Source: Allomyces arbusculus (taxonomy: Eukaryota > Blastocladiomycota > Blastocladiomycetes > Blastocladiales > Blastocladiaceae). From it: DNA of 64,000 bases. The DNA lies in the NCBI GenBank assembly GCA_027604705.1, contig JADHYV010000010.1, positions 186,001-250,000 of the forward strand, given 5' to 3'. Positions 1 to 13,583 of the stretch are shown in pieces; position 1 is the first letter of the stretch; each line of letters opens with the position of its first letter. The notes under the pieces were generated by a model. It did not search any database, was not told the DNA's origin, and saw nothing but the letters and a program-made list of their open reading frames with translations. The position numbers were made by a program, and so were the translations under genes.

Positions 1-668
1 TGCGCGACCGCCTCCAGCACGTTCTCGACGAGCTCGGCATTCAGCCGCCGTCGCGGCCCATGACTCGCATGTCGAATGTCTCGTCGATGAGCGGACCGGG
101 TGCTGCTACCGCATCTCGTGGGCCGTCGCGGCTCCATGCCGCAAGCCGCGGACCGCATGTGCCGGGGCTCGCGCCCGTTCCTCCGTCGCCGACATCCGGC
201 GGGATGGTCGCGGCGGCTGCGGGGACGATGCCCAAGCACCAGGCGGCGACGTTGTCGCTTTCGCTGGACCCTGGTGCCTCCAACAACGTGCCGATGGCAA
301 GCCCTGGGTTCCGTCGCGCGTCGCCATTGCATTCGCATTCGCATTCGCACACGAGCCATGCACGCTCACCGGCCGCATCCCCATCGGGTGGCCCTTCGCC
401 GAAAACGAGCCGGTCGGGCACGCCGCTCGTGTTCCGCGATACAATTGCCGGGTCTCGTGCAGGCAGTCGCGGCGCAAGCCCTGCACCGACAAAGAAAGAG
501 GGCTCAGGAACACCGCCATTGCCACTGTTGCCTCGAGCGAATCCGAGTGGTCGCGTCACGGCCGACCAGGGTCTCGATGGGCGGGCGTCGTCAGTTGGGT
601 CGCGCGGCCGGCCATCGCGGCCCGTGTCGGCAGCAAGCACAGCATCTCGGCGGTCTTTGAGGAACTGA
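1..668 (+). CDS. 3' end of a Ser/Ala/Pro-rich protein (partial)
   Basis: The window opens inside a coding frame (first full codon at base 3) that stays open for about 221 codons to a stop at 666-668; the gene begins outside the window. The visible part is low complexity, rich in Ser, Ala, Pro, Gly and Arg, with an HSHSHSH run near residue 115 and many SP or TP pairs typical of disordered, phosphorylated tails. It carries no recognisable domain. The first residues (RDRLQHVLDELG) look helical and may be the end of a folded region upstream. Codon use is GC-rich like neighbouring genes, which supports real coding, but the function cannot be inferred from this tail. Competing frames on both strands have poorer codon patterns. 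Confidence 0.55.
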   Translation, partial: RDRLQHVLDELGIQPPSRPMTRMSNVSSMSGPGAATASRGPSRLHAASRGPHVPGLAPVPPSPTSGGMVAAAAGTMPKHQAATLSLSLDPGASNNVPMASPGFRRASPLHSHSHSHTSHARSPAASPSGGPSPKTSRSGTPLVFRDTIAGSRAGSRGASPAPTKKEGSGTPPLPLLPRANPSGRVTADQGLDGRASSVGSRGRPSRPVSAASTASRRSLRN

Positions 669-1802
669 GTGAAGAGACTTGTCAAGTGAGACTGATGCGG
701 CTCTATGCTCTGTACAGCTACTACAAGGAATTCTGGTCCTTCCGTTTGTAACGTTCTGCTATTCTTTGCAGTTCATGCTCTACCTAACTTCCCCACTGAA
801 CGGGTCAGCACCCAACCTTCAATCTTCAGCCTCGTTTGGACGCCCCGCATAATTATCATTTCGCTCATTCGTCCTGTCGTTGTATCATGGCGAAGTGGGA
901 TAAACTATGATTTGCACCCCCTTGTTAACATGAAGAGAACGGAGCATGGGCGTGAGTTTGGGGAACGAGTGGCTAACGCCCACGATCACAAAGTGCAACG
1001 ATAGCTGGGGGGATAAACTTAGCGATGCCCTACTTCAGGGGCGGCTCATCCAGTGCTTCCGTACTTCGCATTTTGCATCTTTTTGTTGAGGATGCCGTGT
1101 TCCGGGTTGCAGAGTCGCTAATATGATGCGATGTGCACAATCTCAGACTGTACCGTGCCAGCCAAGGATAATGCGGCTAGCGCTCATAAGTAACGCTTGT
1201 CAAAACCAGTTATCGTTGACTGTTTCATGAGCCCTCGAGGGGAACACGACGAGGGCGAGGCCTCAAGAAAGGCGGTGACGCCGCAAGGGCTCCAGCAAGA
1301 CGCCATGAGACATTGATTAACTTGACAGCATGAGAATGTTTGGTTCCAGCCGTGTTAACGCCATTTCGGACCGTCTTTTATTGTACCTGGGGCGGGCGCT
1401 GCACCTCGAGCTTGTAAATATGCGTGCAGCCGCATGATGCATGCCATGCTGAACCTTCCTACCTTTCTGGCCGCTCTGATGCGTTGCCAGATCTGGTTTT
1501 GTACAATTGGCACTTGCGGGCGAGCACGTTCCCTCGCGACTGTGCCCGCGTCCAAGGCGACCGATCGAGCTGCGCTCGCGTTTTTGGCGACCGAGTTGGG
1601 GTCTCCGCTGATGGTCGTCATGTGCGGTGTGAGAGTGACGCTGCGACTACGTCGCCAGCGGCGGCGCGCGCTCCTTCGTGGGCCCTCGCGGTCTTCGTGC
1701 CCGCAGTGATCTTGTACACACAAATGCCCGATTTCGTTCTTTGTCCTGCTACGCCCCAAAACCGATCCGAACCAAACCGATACGACACAACAAGACGACG
1801 AT
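669..1802. other. intergenic stretch with 3' flanks and one dispersed repeat copy
   Basis: It lies between the stop of the left-edge gene and the stop of the Zn2Cys6 factor, so it should hold both 3' ends (convergent genes). Its only notable content is the dispersed repeat at 1489-1619. AT content is higher near 700-1100, and no coding frame here has convincing codon use. Confidence 0.5.
1489..1619 (-). repeat. dispersed repeat, copy 1
   Basis: Read on the minus strand, this stretch aligns with 23099-23231 on the plus strand over about 130 bases, roughly three-quarters identical by eye. It includes a perfect 19-base block (cgggcacagtcgcgaggga) and a perfect 16-base block (ggtcgccaaaaacgcg) in the same order. 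No terminal inverted repeats, target-site duplication, tRNA-like box or protein is visible, so the family is unknown; it could be a degraded fragment of a larger mobile element. Confidence 0.6.
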
Positions 1803-4800
1803 CTAGTACAACGACATCGACCCACCTCCACCACTCCCTTGCCCCGGCTGCCCTTGCTGCTGCGGCTGCGACCCCGGAGGCATCGCGGCATATGCGCCAC
1901 CCAACCACGCTGCGTGCTGGTCAAACGCGCCCGGCGCCCACACCGGCGCGCCGCCTGTCGACGCAACCGGCTGCGGCATCTGCATCTGCATCGACATTGG
2001 CTGCCCCTGCATCTGCTGCATCTGCTGCTGGTGCTGCTGGTGCTGCTGCTCCATTTGCATCCGCATCGACGTGCCGACCATCAACGCCTGCAGCGTCGGC
2101 AAATGCGCCGAGAAAGACGCGAGCGGCGGAATCGCCGCGTCCAACCCCGACCCGGCGACCGCCGAATCCAGCGGGCCCAGCACCCCCGCGAGGTTGTCGG
2201 AGGTCAAAAAGTCCGGGAAGACGGGCAGGGCACCGCTCGATGCCGATGCGGCCGCGGCAGTCGCTGCAGGCGTGGTCGGCTGTGGCGGGACCGCCGTCCC
2301 AACCGGCGGCGTCGGCAACGCCGTGACGGGAGGCCACGCAAACGCCGGTGTCAGCGGCGCCGTTGCTTCCGGAGTCGTCTGCATTTGCATCGGATCGTGC
2401 GCCGTTGGCGACAATGTAGTGGTCTCTTGGGCGGCAGCGGCACCGGCGGTCCCCACCGCATCAAAGCTCGGACTGCCCATATCGCCGCGCGCCCACCGGG
2501 CCATGTACTCCCTTGCGACTTCGCGCGACGCGTCGCGCTGCACATCGACCGGTTCTTCAAGCAAGTCGGCCACGGTTTCCGCGGCCATGTCAAACTGGCG
2601 CATGACATTGTACATTTGCGCGTCGAGCAGCCCAACGTCGGGTGCGACCTTGGTGATTTTGCCGCGGATCTCGCGCACAACACGTTGTAGCCAGACGGAG
2701 AAGGGCCACGGTTGCGAAGCCGCATCGAGCATCGCGTCAATCAAGTCGAGGTGCGAGACCATGCGTTGCGTGGTTTGTCGGCCCTGCGAGTGGTCGTGCT
2801 CGACGAGGAGGACGCAGACTGAGAGCATGGTCGAGAACTCGTAGAACGGGTCGTACGGGAAAAGCGAGAGGTCGTCGCGGATCGTGTGCACGATGCGGAT
2901 CATGGCGAGCAGCGAGGTCTCGAGCAGCGACAGGTACTGGTCGTGCAGTGCCACATCGAGCACGCCCGACTTGGCCGTGAGCGTTGGGCGGTAGAGCGTG
3001 ACGACCGCCGCGTAGTAGAGAATGTTGAGCGATGCCGTCTGTGCTCGCGTCAGCGGATCGGCCACGTCTGGGCTGAAATGCAACGCCGTTGGCAGTTCTG
3101 TGCGGTACTTGGACAACAGCCGGTGTAGTTCCGGCAGTGTGTGCGGCAACTTGTGCCGCAAATGAATGGCCGTGACGGTGCGCACGATTTTGCCGAAAAT
3201 GTCGGCCAGCTGGATGTACCAGAAAAAGTAGTGGTCGCCGTCGACGAGCAATGCTGGGTCGTACTTGGCTTCGTTCTCGGGCGTGCGCAGGAAGATTTCG
3301 AGGTTCAAGTTTGTCTCGGCCTCGTTGAACGTGAGAGGGCGGCCCATGACCGCGGCCGCAATCCGGTCCTCGGCGTAAGTGTTGGCCCACACCTTGGCCC
3401 AGGTCGGCAGCCGGTTCGGCGCGACCACCTTGGCAAATTGTGGCGCTTTTAAGTCGCAATGCAAAGCCATGTCTTGCGCAGTCCTGTTTCAGTGGCAGTT
3501 GGATGTGAGTTCAAGATCTCCTGTTCGACGTGAACCTTTGAACGCAGCGCACCTCACGCACAATCCCAACAACACCCACGGCGACGCGCCAGGATACTGG
3601 AGCGTGTGGTTCACGCACAGCAGCATCATCTGCAACGTCTCAATCTCGTGGCACTCGCTCGAGAGCATGCGCGGGATGCGGCGCTTGGCGCGTTCGAGAA
3701 ACAGCTTGCTGGCCAAGATGCGAGGATGGCGGCCCGAACCAATACCGATGCGCTGCTGCCGCTCAAAGTTGAGGCAACCCACGGCCATGACGGCGTAGAG
3801 GAGCGCGTAGTTAGGTGACGGCCGGTCGAGTTGCTCGAGCACTTCGGCACGCGAGAAGATCGGGTAAAAGCGGTGATGTGAGTCGAAGAAGACGTCAATC
3901 ATGGCCTCGACGAACGGGCGCGGCGGGAAGATTTGGCGCTCACGGTCGAGTTCCTTGCGGTGCGGCAGTTGATCAAAGGATCTGGTGCAAAAAGGTCACA
4001 ATGTGAGGTCAGTATTGCTTCAACGCACGACCACCACACACCAATCCGATCAGACCACAGGAATACGTACGACGGGTAGTAGAGAATGGGCGCAATCGAT
4101 GTCGACCACCCTTGCAGCATGTGAATCCCGTTCGAGTGGCCATAATTGTGGTAGCTGTAGGGCCGCCGGTTCGCATCAACGGTCGTGACAAGCGTCATGC
4201 GCTCCGTGACCTCGTCCACCCCAGACCGGCCTTGCTCGCTGAGCGAGGGCGGCGACGACGCGACAAATAGTCCGTTCGATACGGACGAGGGCGTTGACGT
4301 GCGCGCGGTCGGATCGAGAATCAGCGGTTCAGGCGCCTCAAACGCCGTGCTGTCCTGGTCGACCGAGTCGCTGCGGCCGGAACGCGTCGCGTAGGTGCAC
4401 TCGCGCTGCCCGTCAAAACAGGGCTTGCACGGCAGTGTGCCATTGCACTTGATCTGCACGAGCCACGGCAAAATAGGCGTGTCAGATCCAACGACCCTGC
4501 CGTCAATGAGCCGGAGTGCTTCAATCATGGCCGAGGGAACAACGCTGGGTCTATCCATACCTTGCGCTTACTGCAAGAGCCACGAGGACGAGGGTTGCGC
4601 GCGAGCATCGAGTATGGCAAGGGGCCAATGATCAGTACTCTGAATGAGGTAAATCGAGGCATCGATGCTTGGCGTATGCACATGAGCACAACAAACGCCC
4701 ACTTACCGACACGTCTCGCAGGCCTGCGTCGTTCGCGGGCGCTTGCTGGGCACCATGGGCGTGTCGTCGAGCGGAGAACTAGCCATGGTCGGAACCATGA

Positions 4801-4846
4801 CGGGGGCCGACGGCGTCGGCGGCATTGACGGAAACGAGGACGCCAT
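1803..4846 (-). CDS. Zn2Cys6 fungal-type transcription factor
   Basis: Five exons (4846-4707, 4570-4561, 4453-4071, 3981-3553, 3483-1803) join to 880 residues. The zinc cluster at about residues 43-69 has spacing C-x2-C-x6-C-x5-C-x2-C-x6-C and reads ACETCRKRKIKC across a 10-base exon (taagcgcaag) that supplies part of codon 47 and all of K48-R49-K50. A fungal-specific regulatory domain follows (SHHRFYPIFS, then VRTAQDMALHCDLK across the last join, then VMGRPLTFNEAE). The C-terminal third is disordered and Gln/Met/Pro-rich, suited to activation. It is a nuclear sequence-specific DNA-binding protein. The start at 4846 is the first ATG before a Pro/Ser-rich leader; ATGs at 4786 and 4756 also lie in frame. 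It diverges from the D-amino-acid oxidase gene, so it may regulate it, which is inference. The regulon is unknown. Confidence 0.9.
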
Positions 4847-5471
4847 TGTCGGACGCGTTGCAGCGGTTCCGCCGGATATCCGAATCGCTGGTGCTTGATG
4901 TCAGTTGTGACTCTTCCGTGTCGTGGAAGGGACAGTCGAGAGCCGGGTCAGTCCTCGGTGCGCGGTGCAAGGCAGCGTGCGGGATGCGTCAAGTTGCTGG
5001 GCAGCGTTCGTGCAGACCAGTCGTCTTGATGCCGTTGCAGTTGTCGATGGCTGTCCAGCTGCTCGACGATGGCCTTGGTGCTGGCACTGTTGGCGATGTG
5101 GTCGGCGGTCGTTGAAACTTGAATTTGGCAGCAGCACCGCGCCACTGCCAAGCGTATGGTGTTTGAGTCACACACTTGCATCGGCAAGGCAAATCCAAAG
5201 TCAAATGGATCGCTTTTCCTGCTTCCGCGCATGATTTCGAGGAATCGACGCTCATTTGGCAGACGCATCATGTGACCCGTGCAAACGCGTCTCGCAAATC
5301 GAGTTGGCGGTCGGCCCGACAAGACGGCAAACTCTGGCTGCTCGCGCCTGTGCTGCTCGACTGGCCGACCACACCAGCAGCAGCTTCGAAGGGCCAATCC
5401 GCCCCCGCGCTTACACTGCTCCTCGACCCGCTGCGATTCCGCGGCCGACCGGCACCTGCGACCAACCAACT
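4847..5471. promoter_or_regulatory. divergent promoter region, Zn2Cys6 factor / D-amino-acid oxidase
   Basis: These 625 bases separate the start codons of two divergently transcribed genes, so they must contain both promoters and 5' UTRs. I see no clear TATA box or specific operator. If the Zn2Cys6 protein controls its neighbour, paired CGG/CCG triplets here would be the candidate sites, but such triplets are common in DNA this GC-rich. Confidence 0.5.
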
Positions 5472-6931
5472 ATGCCTCTCCGCGGAGCGACCGCACCCAA
5501 CATCACCGTAGTCGGTGCCGGCGTCGTCGGCCTCTCGACGGCCGTCCTGCTGCAAGCGGCCGGCTACCACGTTACCGTGATTGCAACGCACACGCCCGAC
5601 CACTACGATGAGCATGCGGCACTCTACGCGTCCCCCAAGGCCGGCGCGCACTGGCGCTCGGTCGCCCACCCGGACGATGCCAAATATGTTGAGATCGACC
5701 GCATCACGCTCAAGCTCTTCCAAAAACTCGCGAAGATTTCCGACACGGGCGTGATCCCGATGCCCAGTTTTGATATCTACATGGACGAGCATGCCGAGCC
5801 GCTGCCGTGGTTTAAGAACGAGGTCGAGAACGTTGGTTTCCTCTCATTTCCGTACGACAGAGTGTGTTCGCGCTTGCGGTCGGCTAACATCAACGTCGCG
5901 CGCGCACCACTGTTCGCCAGTTCAACATGCTCGCCGAGGACGCGCTCTACGCCAACACGAAATGGGGATTCTCGTACCTGGCCTGTACGTTATTTGCTCG
6001 GCAAACGTTGGATGGCTCCCGCGCGCTCGCGTTGTTCATGATCGGCCATCCCCAACGCGCGCGCTGCGCATGAACATCACACTGATCTTGTTTTCTCGAT
6101 CGCCCCGATCAGACACGTTCAACACGCCGAAATACCTCGCATGGATGACGCGCCTCTTCAAGCGGCTCGGCGGCAAGATCGCCGTCAAGACGCTGCAGCA
6201 CATTGACGACGCCGCGTCCCCGACCACGGCCGCCGTCATCAATTGCACGGGCCTCGGTACGTTTTTCGTCATACTTTTCCCACCACGCTCACAATCACCG
6301 CCTTTTCACCCATCCACGTTCAACCATCCACGTTCCAGGCGCGCGCACCCTCGGCGGCGTCGAGGACACCAACGTCTACCCCACGCGCGGCCAAATCGTG
6401 ATCGTGCGTGCTCCGCATGTCAAGTACACGATCACGCGCCTCGGCGACGACATTTTCGACTATGTGATCCCGCGCGAGGACGGGCTCGTGATTCTCGGCG
6501 GCACCTACCAGGAGGGCGCCGACAGCATGCAGCCCGACCCGGCCACCGCCAAGCGCATCTTGGAAAACGCCGTCGCCATCTGCCCGCAATTGCAGCTGTG
6601 GCCCGGGCAGAAGCTCGAGGTTGTTGCGCACCGCGTCGGACTGCGGCCCACGCGCAAAGGCGGGATCCGGCTCGAGCACGAGTGGCGCGCGCCGACGACG
6701 ACGACGAAGCGTGGTGGGAAGGAGGGAAAAAAGACGCTCGTCGTGCACAACTACGGCCATGGCGGCGGCGGGTACCAGTCGTCGTGGGGTAGCGCGCACC
6801 ATGTCTTGCAGATCGTGCATGAGCAGCTGGCGCCGGCCGGGAAACAGAGCGCGGCGCCCGCGGGGGTCAAGTCGTTTGATGTGGCGGTGCGCCGGATTCT
6901 CGCAGTCGGCAACATCAAGTCGAAGCTGTAG
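5472..6931 (+). CDS. D-amino-acid oxidase, peroxisomal (FAD-dependent)
   Basis: Four exons (5472-5861, 5921-5984, 6113-6256, 6339-6931) encode 396 residues. The enzyme oxidises D-amino acids to 2-oxo acids with release of ammonia and H2O2. The N-terminal FAD-binding motif ITVVGAGVVGLS is at residues 11-22. Family signatures follow: TPKYLAWM, NVYPTRGQIV, the YVIPREDGLVILGG strand, VGLRPTRKGG with the substrate-binding Arg, and the C-terminal VVHNYGHGGGGYQSSWG flavin-contact motif. The protein ends in SKL, the canonical type 1 peroxisomal signal, and the length matches the family. The start was set just before the dinucleotide fold; an upstream in-frame ATG at 5256 adds only low-quality sequence. 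D-aspartate oxidase is the alternative, since the two cannot be separated by eye. It diverges from a Zn2Cys6 factor. Confidence 0.92.
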
Positions 6932-8202
6932 ATGGCGCGCGGCGTCGCCACTCGGTGGCGATGCATTGGAATGAGGTCGGCTGGTGCGCTTTGGGGCGCG
7001 GGAGCCGAGGCGAGGGATTGTCTGCTTCAAAAAATGAACGATCGTTGTACCCCGTCCTATTTTTTCGTTCTTTCTGTTCATTCCCGCTCCAATCGCAAAA
7101 GTTATGTTCGTGCGGTCTAGAACCACAACATCCCCTTGATCAAGTAAAAACAGGCCATGGCGCGAACGGATTGCCCGTCCTCGCATCCACGGACACGTCC
7201 AGCCGGCCGCCTCCAGGTCAATTATTCACATATATTATACCAGACTTGATGCATTCTCATACCAGCTCACAATCAATGATGACCGTGTTATCTCCCGACT
7301 GGTGTTTGACATTCAAACGCGTCTTCTTGCGACCCCTGCTTCAAATGTGGACCAGCACCACACGTACCTGGCCCCACGTCCTGCAGCTCCCACTAACGAC
7401 TCCACTATCATTGATCACTTTATGATTTCATTCAACGATCGAGTCCGGGCCCAATCTCGCTCAATATTAATCAGTCACGCGACTTTTTTTGCCCGCCTCT
7501 CTTCCTCGCAACGCCTACAACGCCGGCAACAACGCCAGGCAAAGGACCCGATGACCGATCATGGGATGTTGGTGGCAACCACCCAAAGCCACGTTAGGTG
7601 CAGCCTGCAGGAAAACAATGTCCAATGAACGCGTCCCAACGAGCCCAAGAGCGGGACGCGGCGTCGTCTCTCTTCCCATCCGGTCGTGCCAAATGGGTCG
7701 GCGCCGTGGCTGATCAACATCCGAGCCCCAGTGTCTGGCGCGCATTGAAGTCCAACATCCAAAAACGAGCACGTTCAAGCCGGACTGCATCGTGCCGGAG
7801 GATCCGGAACGCTGCAGCGAGCGGCTATTCTGTGTGGCGACGCGACAGGCGGGGACCCGCTCGGTGACGATACTGCGACGAGCTGGTCGGGGATCAACTT
7901 GACCCACGCGTGGCAGCAGCGGCAGCGGCGCCTTATTGCTGCACCGGTCCCCCTCAAAAAGACGCTCTCTCCCCTCGATAAACGCGCGATCCGACGAGTC
8001 TCCTCGCTGCATCTCTCCTGCGCGCGTCTTTCTTGCGTCGCGCCAACGACCGGCGCTCCTGTACGTTTCGGCCCACATGCGCTGTTTGCACGACGACGCG
8101 CCGCTGCATGGACCCCGCGACTGACGGTGCATGGTTCGCGTCCCCAGCTCTCCCATTTTTTCCGGCCCCGTCGAGTGCGCTCGGCAAGTTTCCATACCGA
8201 CC
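6932..8202. other. intergenic stretch upstream of the amino-acid transporter
   Basis: It holds the 3' flank of the D-amino-acid oxidase gene and the promoter and leader of the transporter. The part at 7040-7500 is AT-richer than its surroundings and looks non-coding. From 7600 to 8200 it is GC-rich with long open frames on both strands, none with a recognisable domain or a believable codon pattern. Confidence 0.4.
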
Positions 8203-10102
8203 ATGACTGCCGGACCCAACGTTGCCGAAGGCACCGCGAGCGCCAAGCGCGCGTTTTTGCTTCTGATCAAGTCGTTTATTGGAACCGGCGTGCTTTTCTT
8301 GCCCTCGGTCCGGTCTTTGCGCTTTGCTCGACGACGTGATCTGCGTGCATCGCGAGCTCATCGCCCTCGCTTTTCTCCTACAGGCATTCAAGGATGGCGG
8401 GCTCACATTCTCGATTGTGCTCCTGATCGTGCTCGCTTACTTTGCCGTCTATGGCATGCTGCTCTTGGTCAAGACGAACCAAACAATCCCGGGAAGTTTT
8501 GAAGAAATGGGCGGCAAGTTGTACGGCAAGGTCATGGAATACGTGGTCTTGACGAGTGTCGCGCTGTCACAAGTCGGGTTCTGTTCGGCCTACGTCGTAC
8601 GTCTTGCTCTTCTTCTGTTCTTCGCCGACGTGGTCGACTTTCAGGCACAGCGATTGACCTCGATGCATGCATCAACGTGTAGCTGTTTGTCGCCAACAAC
8701 ATGGTCGAGTTCCTGCACCGCGTCTCAGGTGGCTCGATCCAAGTCGCGCAGCTGACGATCGTGTTCATTCAAATTGGGCTCTACATGTTCATGGCCCAGG
8801 TATGTTGTCAAAGCGTCGCGCAGGGCAGGATCGGATGAGCGCGGCAGATCCTCATTCGCGTCGTCGCTCCTTGACAAAACGTAGATCCGGAGGATTGAGG
8901 GCTTTGCCGCGTTCTCGCTCGTCGGCACCGCGTTTGTCGCGTTCGGCCTGATTGTGATCGCATACTACTCGATCGACAACATCGTCTCGATGGGCGGTGT
9001 CGCCAAGGACGTTGTGCAGTTCAACCCGGACCGGTTCTCGCTGTTCATTGGTACGCTCATCAACCCCGTGCCGACCTGGGACTGAGAGTTGGAGGGCGCG
9101 TGCTAATCCCTCGAATCTCTCCACCAAAGGCACCGCCGTGTACGCGTCGTCGCACCTCGATTACCCCTGCGTCCGTGCCCGTGCCCTGACACCCTCTCCC
9201 CCAACTACTCCCATCCTCCCACGCACTCTAGCTACACGTTCGAGGGCATCGGCCTGGTCATCCCGATCTCGCACTCGATGCGCAACCGTGCGCAATTCCC
9301 GATGGTCCTGTCGCTCGCCATGACGGTCACCGTTGCTGTTTACCTGTTCATGGGCGCGATCGGGTACCTCAGTTTCGGCGCGCACGTGCAGACGATTGTG
9401 CTCTTCAACTTGCCGAGCTCCAACTTGACGTCGACCATCTACGTGCTCTACATCTGTGCGATTGTTCTCTCCTGGCCACTGGTCCTGTTTCCAGCGACCG
9501 TGATTGTCGAGAATGCCGTCCTGGCGCGTGTCCGCGGCCAGGTCAAGACTGATAGGAAAACGGGAGACGCGGATGCGACCAACCCGGCTGTGGATTTGGA
9601 GAAGAAGCCGATTGCGGCATGGTCGGAGCGCAAGATCTTCTGGGCGCAGAATGTGGTTCGGGCGGTGCTCGTGCTGGTCGTGGGTATGATCGCGTACGCG
9701 GCGGGCAACGCGCTCGATAAGTTGGTCGCGATCATTGGCGGGTTTGGTGCGTTAACTCTGCGACCGAGCTGGGCGAGCGCGCCGAGTGAGACGGTTGATG
9801 TGAGCTGATTGCTGATGTTGCACGATCCCACCCACTCCCTTGCCCCGCCCCTATCCGTGACCACGCCTGCAGGCTGCATGCCGCTCAGCTACGTGTACGT
9901 TCTCCACCGCGCAGCCGCGGCGTCCTTGCTGTTGTTACTCGGCTCCTAACGCGTGCGTTGTGTCGCCGCCAGATATCCCGCGATGTACCACCTGAAGGTG
10001 CACCCGGAGCAAGGGTTTGTTGGCCGGTTCCTCGACTGGTTCCTGATCGTCGTCGGGATCGCGAGTACCGCGTACGTGACGTGGCAAACGTTCACGGTGT
10101 AA
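8203..10102 (+). CDS. vacuolar-type amino-acid transporter (AVT3/PAT family)
   Basis: Eight exons (8203-8307, 8384-8596, 8683-8799, 8885-9050, 9130-9139, 9232-9746, 9873-9894, 9973-10102) encode 425 residues. It is a polytopic secondary transporter of the aa_trans family, probably exporting amino acids from the vacuole. Family landmarks are FIGTGVLFLPSAFKDGG in the first helix, GFCSAYVLFVANNM, and FIGTAVYTFEGIGLVIP, where a 10-base exon (gcaccgccgt) supplies GTAV. A charged cytoplasmic loop follows (QVKTDRKTGDADATNP), then the last helices from MPLSYVYPAMYHLK to a short tail. The N-terminus is very short, unlike AVT3 of yeast, which has a long leader. All joins use gt/ag and keep frame. It converges on the kinase gene; the substrate is not predictable. 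Confidence 0.88.
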
Positions 10103-10110
10103 AACTGGAG

Positions 10111-10151
<41 letters not shown>

Positions 10152-10697
10152 GCTGCATGACCGTCACACCGTGGGCTGACGTCCCGCGCGCGCGGGCGCG
10201 TGCAAAAAGTGGAATGGAGGGTGGAGAACAAAGGAGAGGGAAAGAGTAATGTCGCAACCTGTGTACCGGTTGCCGTGATCGATTGCGTTCATATGTAATA
10301 GAGTAACCCGCGTGATTTGCGTCGACCTGAGGATGAGCTGGAACCGACGTGCCAATAGAAAGTATCCGCGACCATGGTGAAGAGCTCGCGAGCAAATGAA
10401 CAGCAAAGAAATAGGGGTTTTGTTCATACGATCAGATCAGAACGACGACCTCGTGCGCGCCGCCGCGCGGAACCAACGTCCGCTGCCAAAGCCAACGACA
10501 CGACTCTAAAAGAAGAACAACTGGAACGGAAATACAGAGCAGAAGGGGGCGGAAGACAGGAACAAAAATCGACCCCCCGCAACGATCCAAAAACCATGAA
10601 CCCCAGAGAGCAAACGCGCAAGCACACATGAACGACAAGGACAACAACAAAGCCCATGCAATAACCCAGCAAGTCCACCACAGCTCACCGACCCGAA
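10103..10697. other. convergent 3' regions of transporter and kinase genes
   Basis: Transcripts of the transporter (plus) and the kinase (minus) end into this stretch from opposite sides. It holds a long GA microsatellite just after the transporter stop and purine-rich sequence around 10380-10660. No gene is apparent. Confidence 0.5.
10113..10149 (+). repeat. GA dinucleotide microsatellite, about 18 units
   Basis: This uninterrupted GA run begins 11 bases after the transporter stop codon, so it probably lies in its 3' UTR. It is the longest dinucleotide tract I see in the window. Confidence 0.97.

Positions 10698-13583
<2,886 letters not shown>

Noticed and set aside
7515-8270. A 251-codon minus-strand frame upstream of the transporter
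   Set aside because: No conserved look, and it overlaps the first exon of the transporter, which is well supported.
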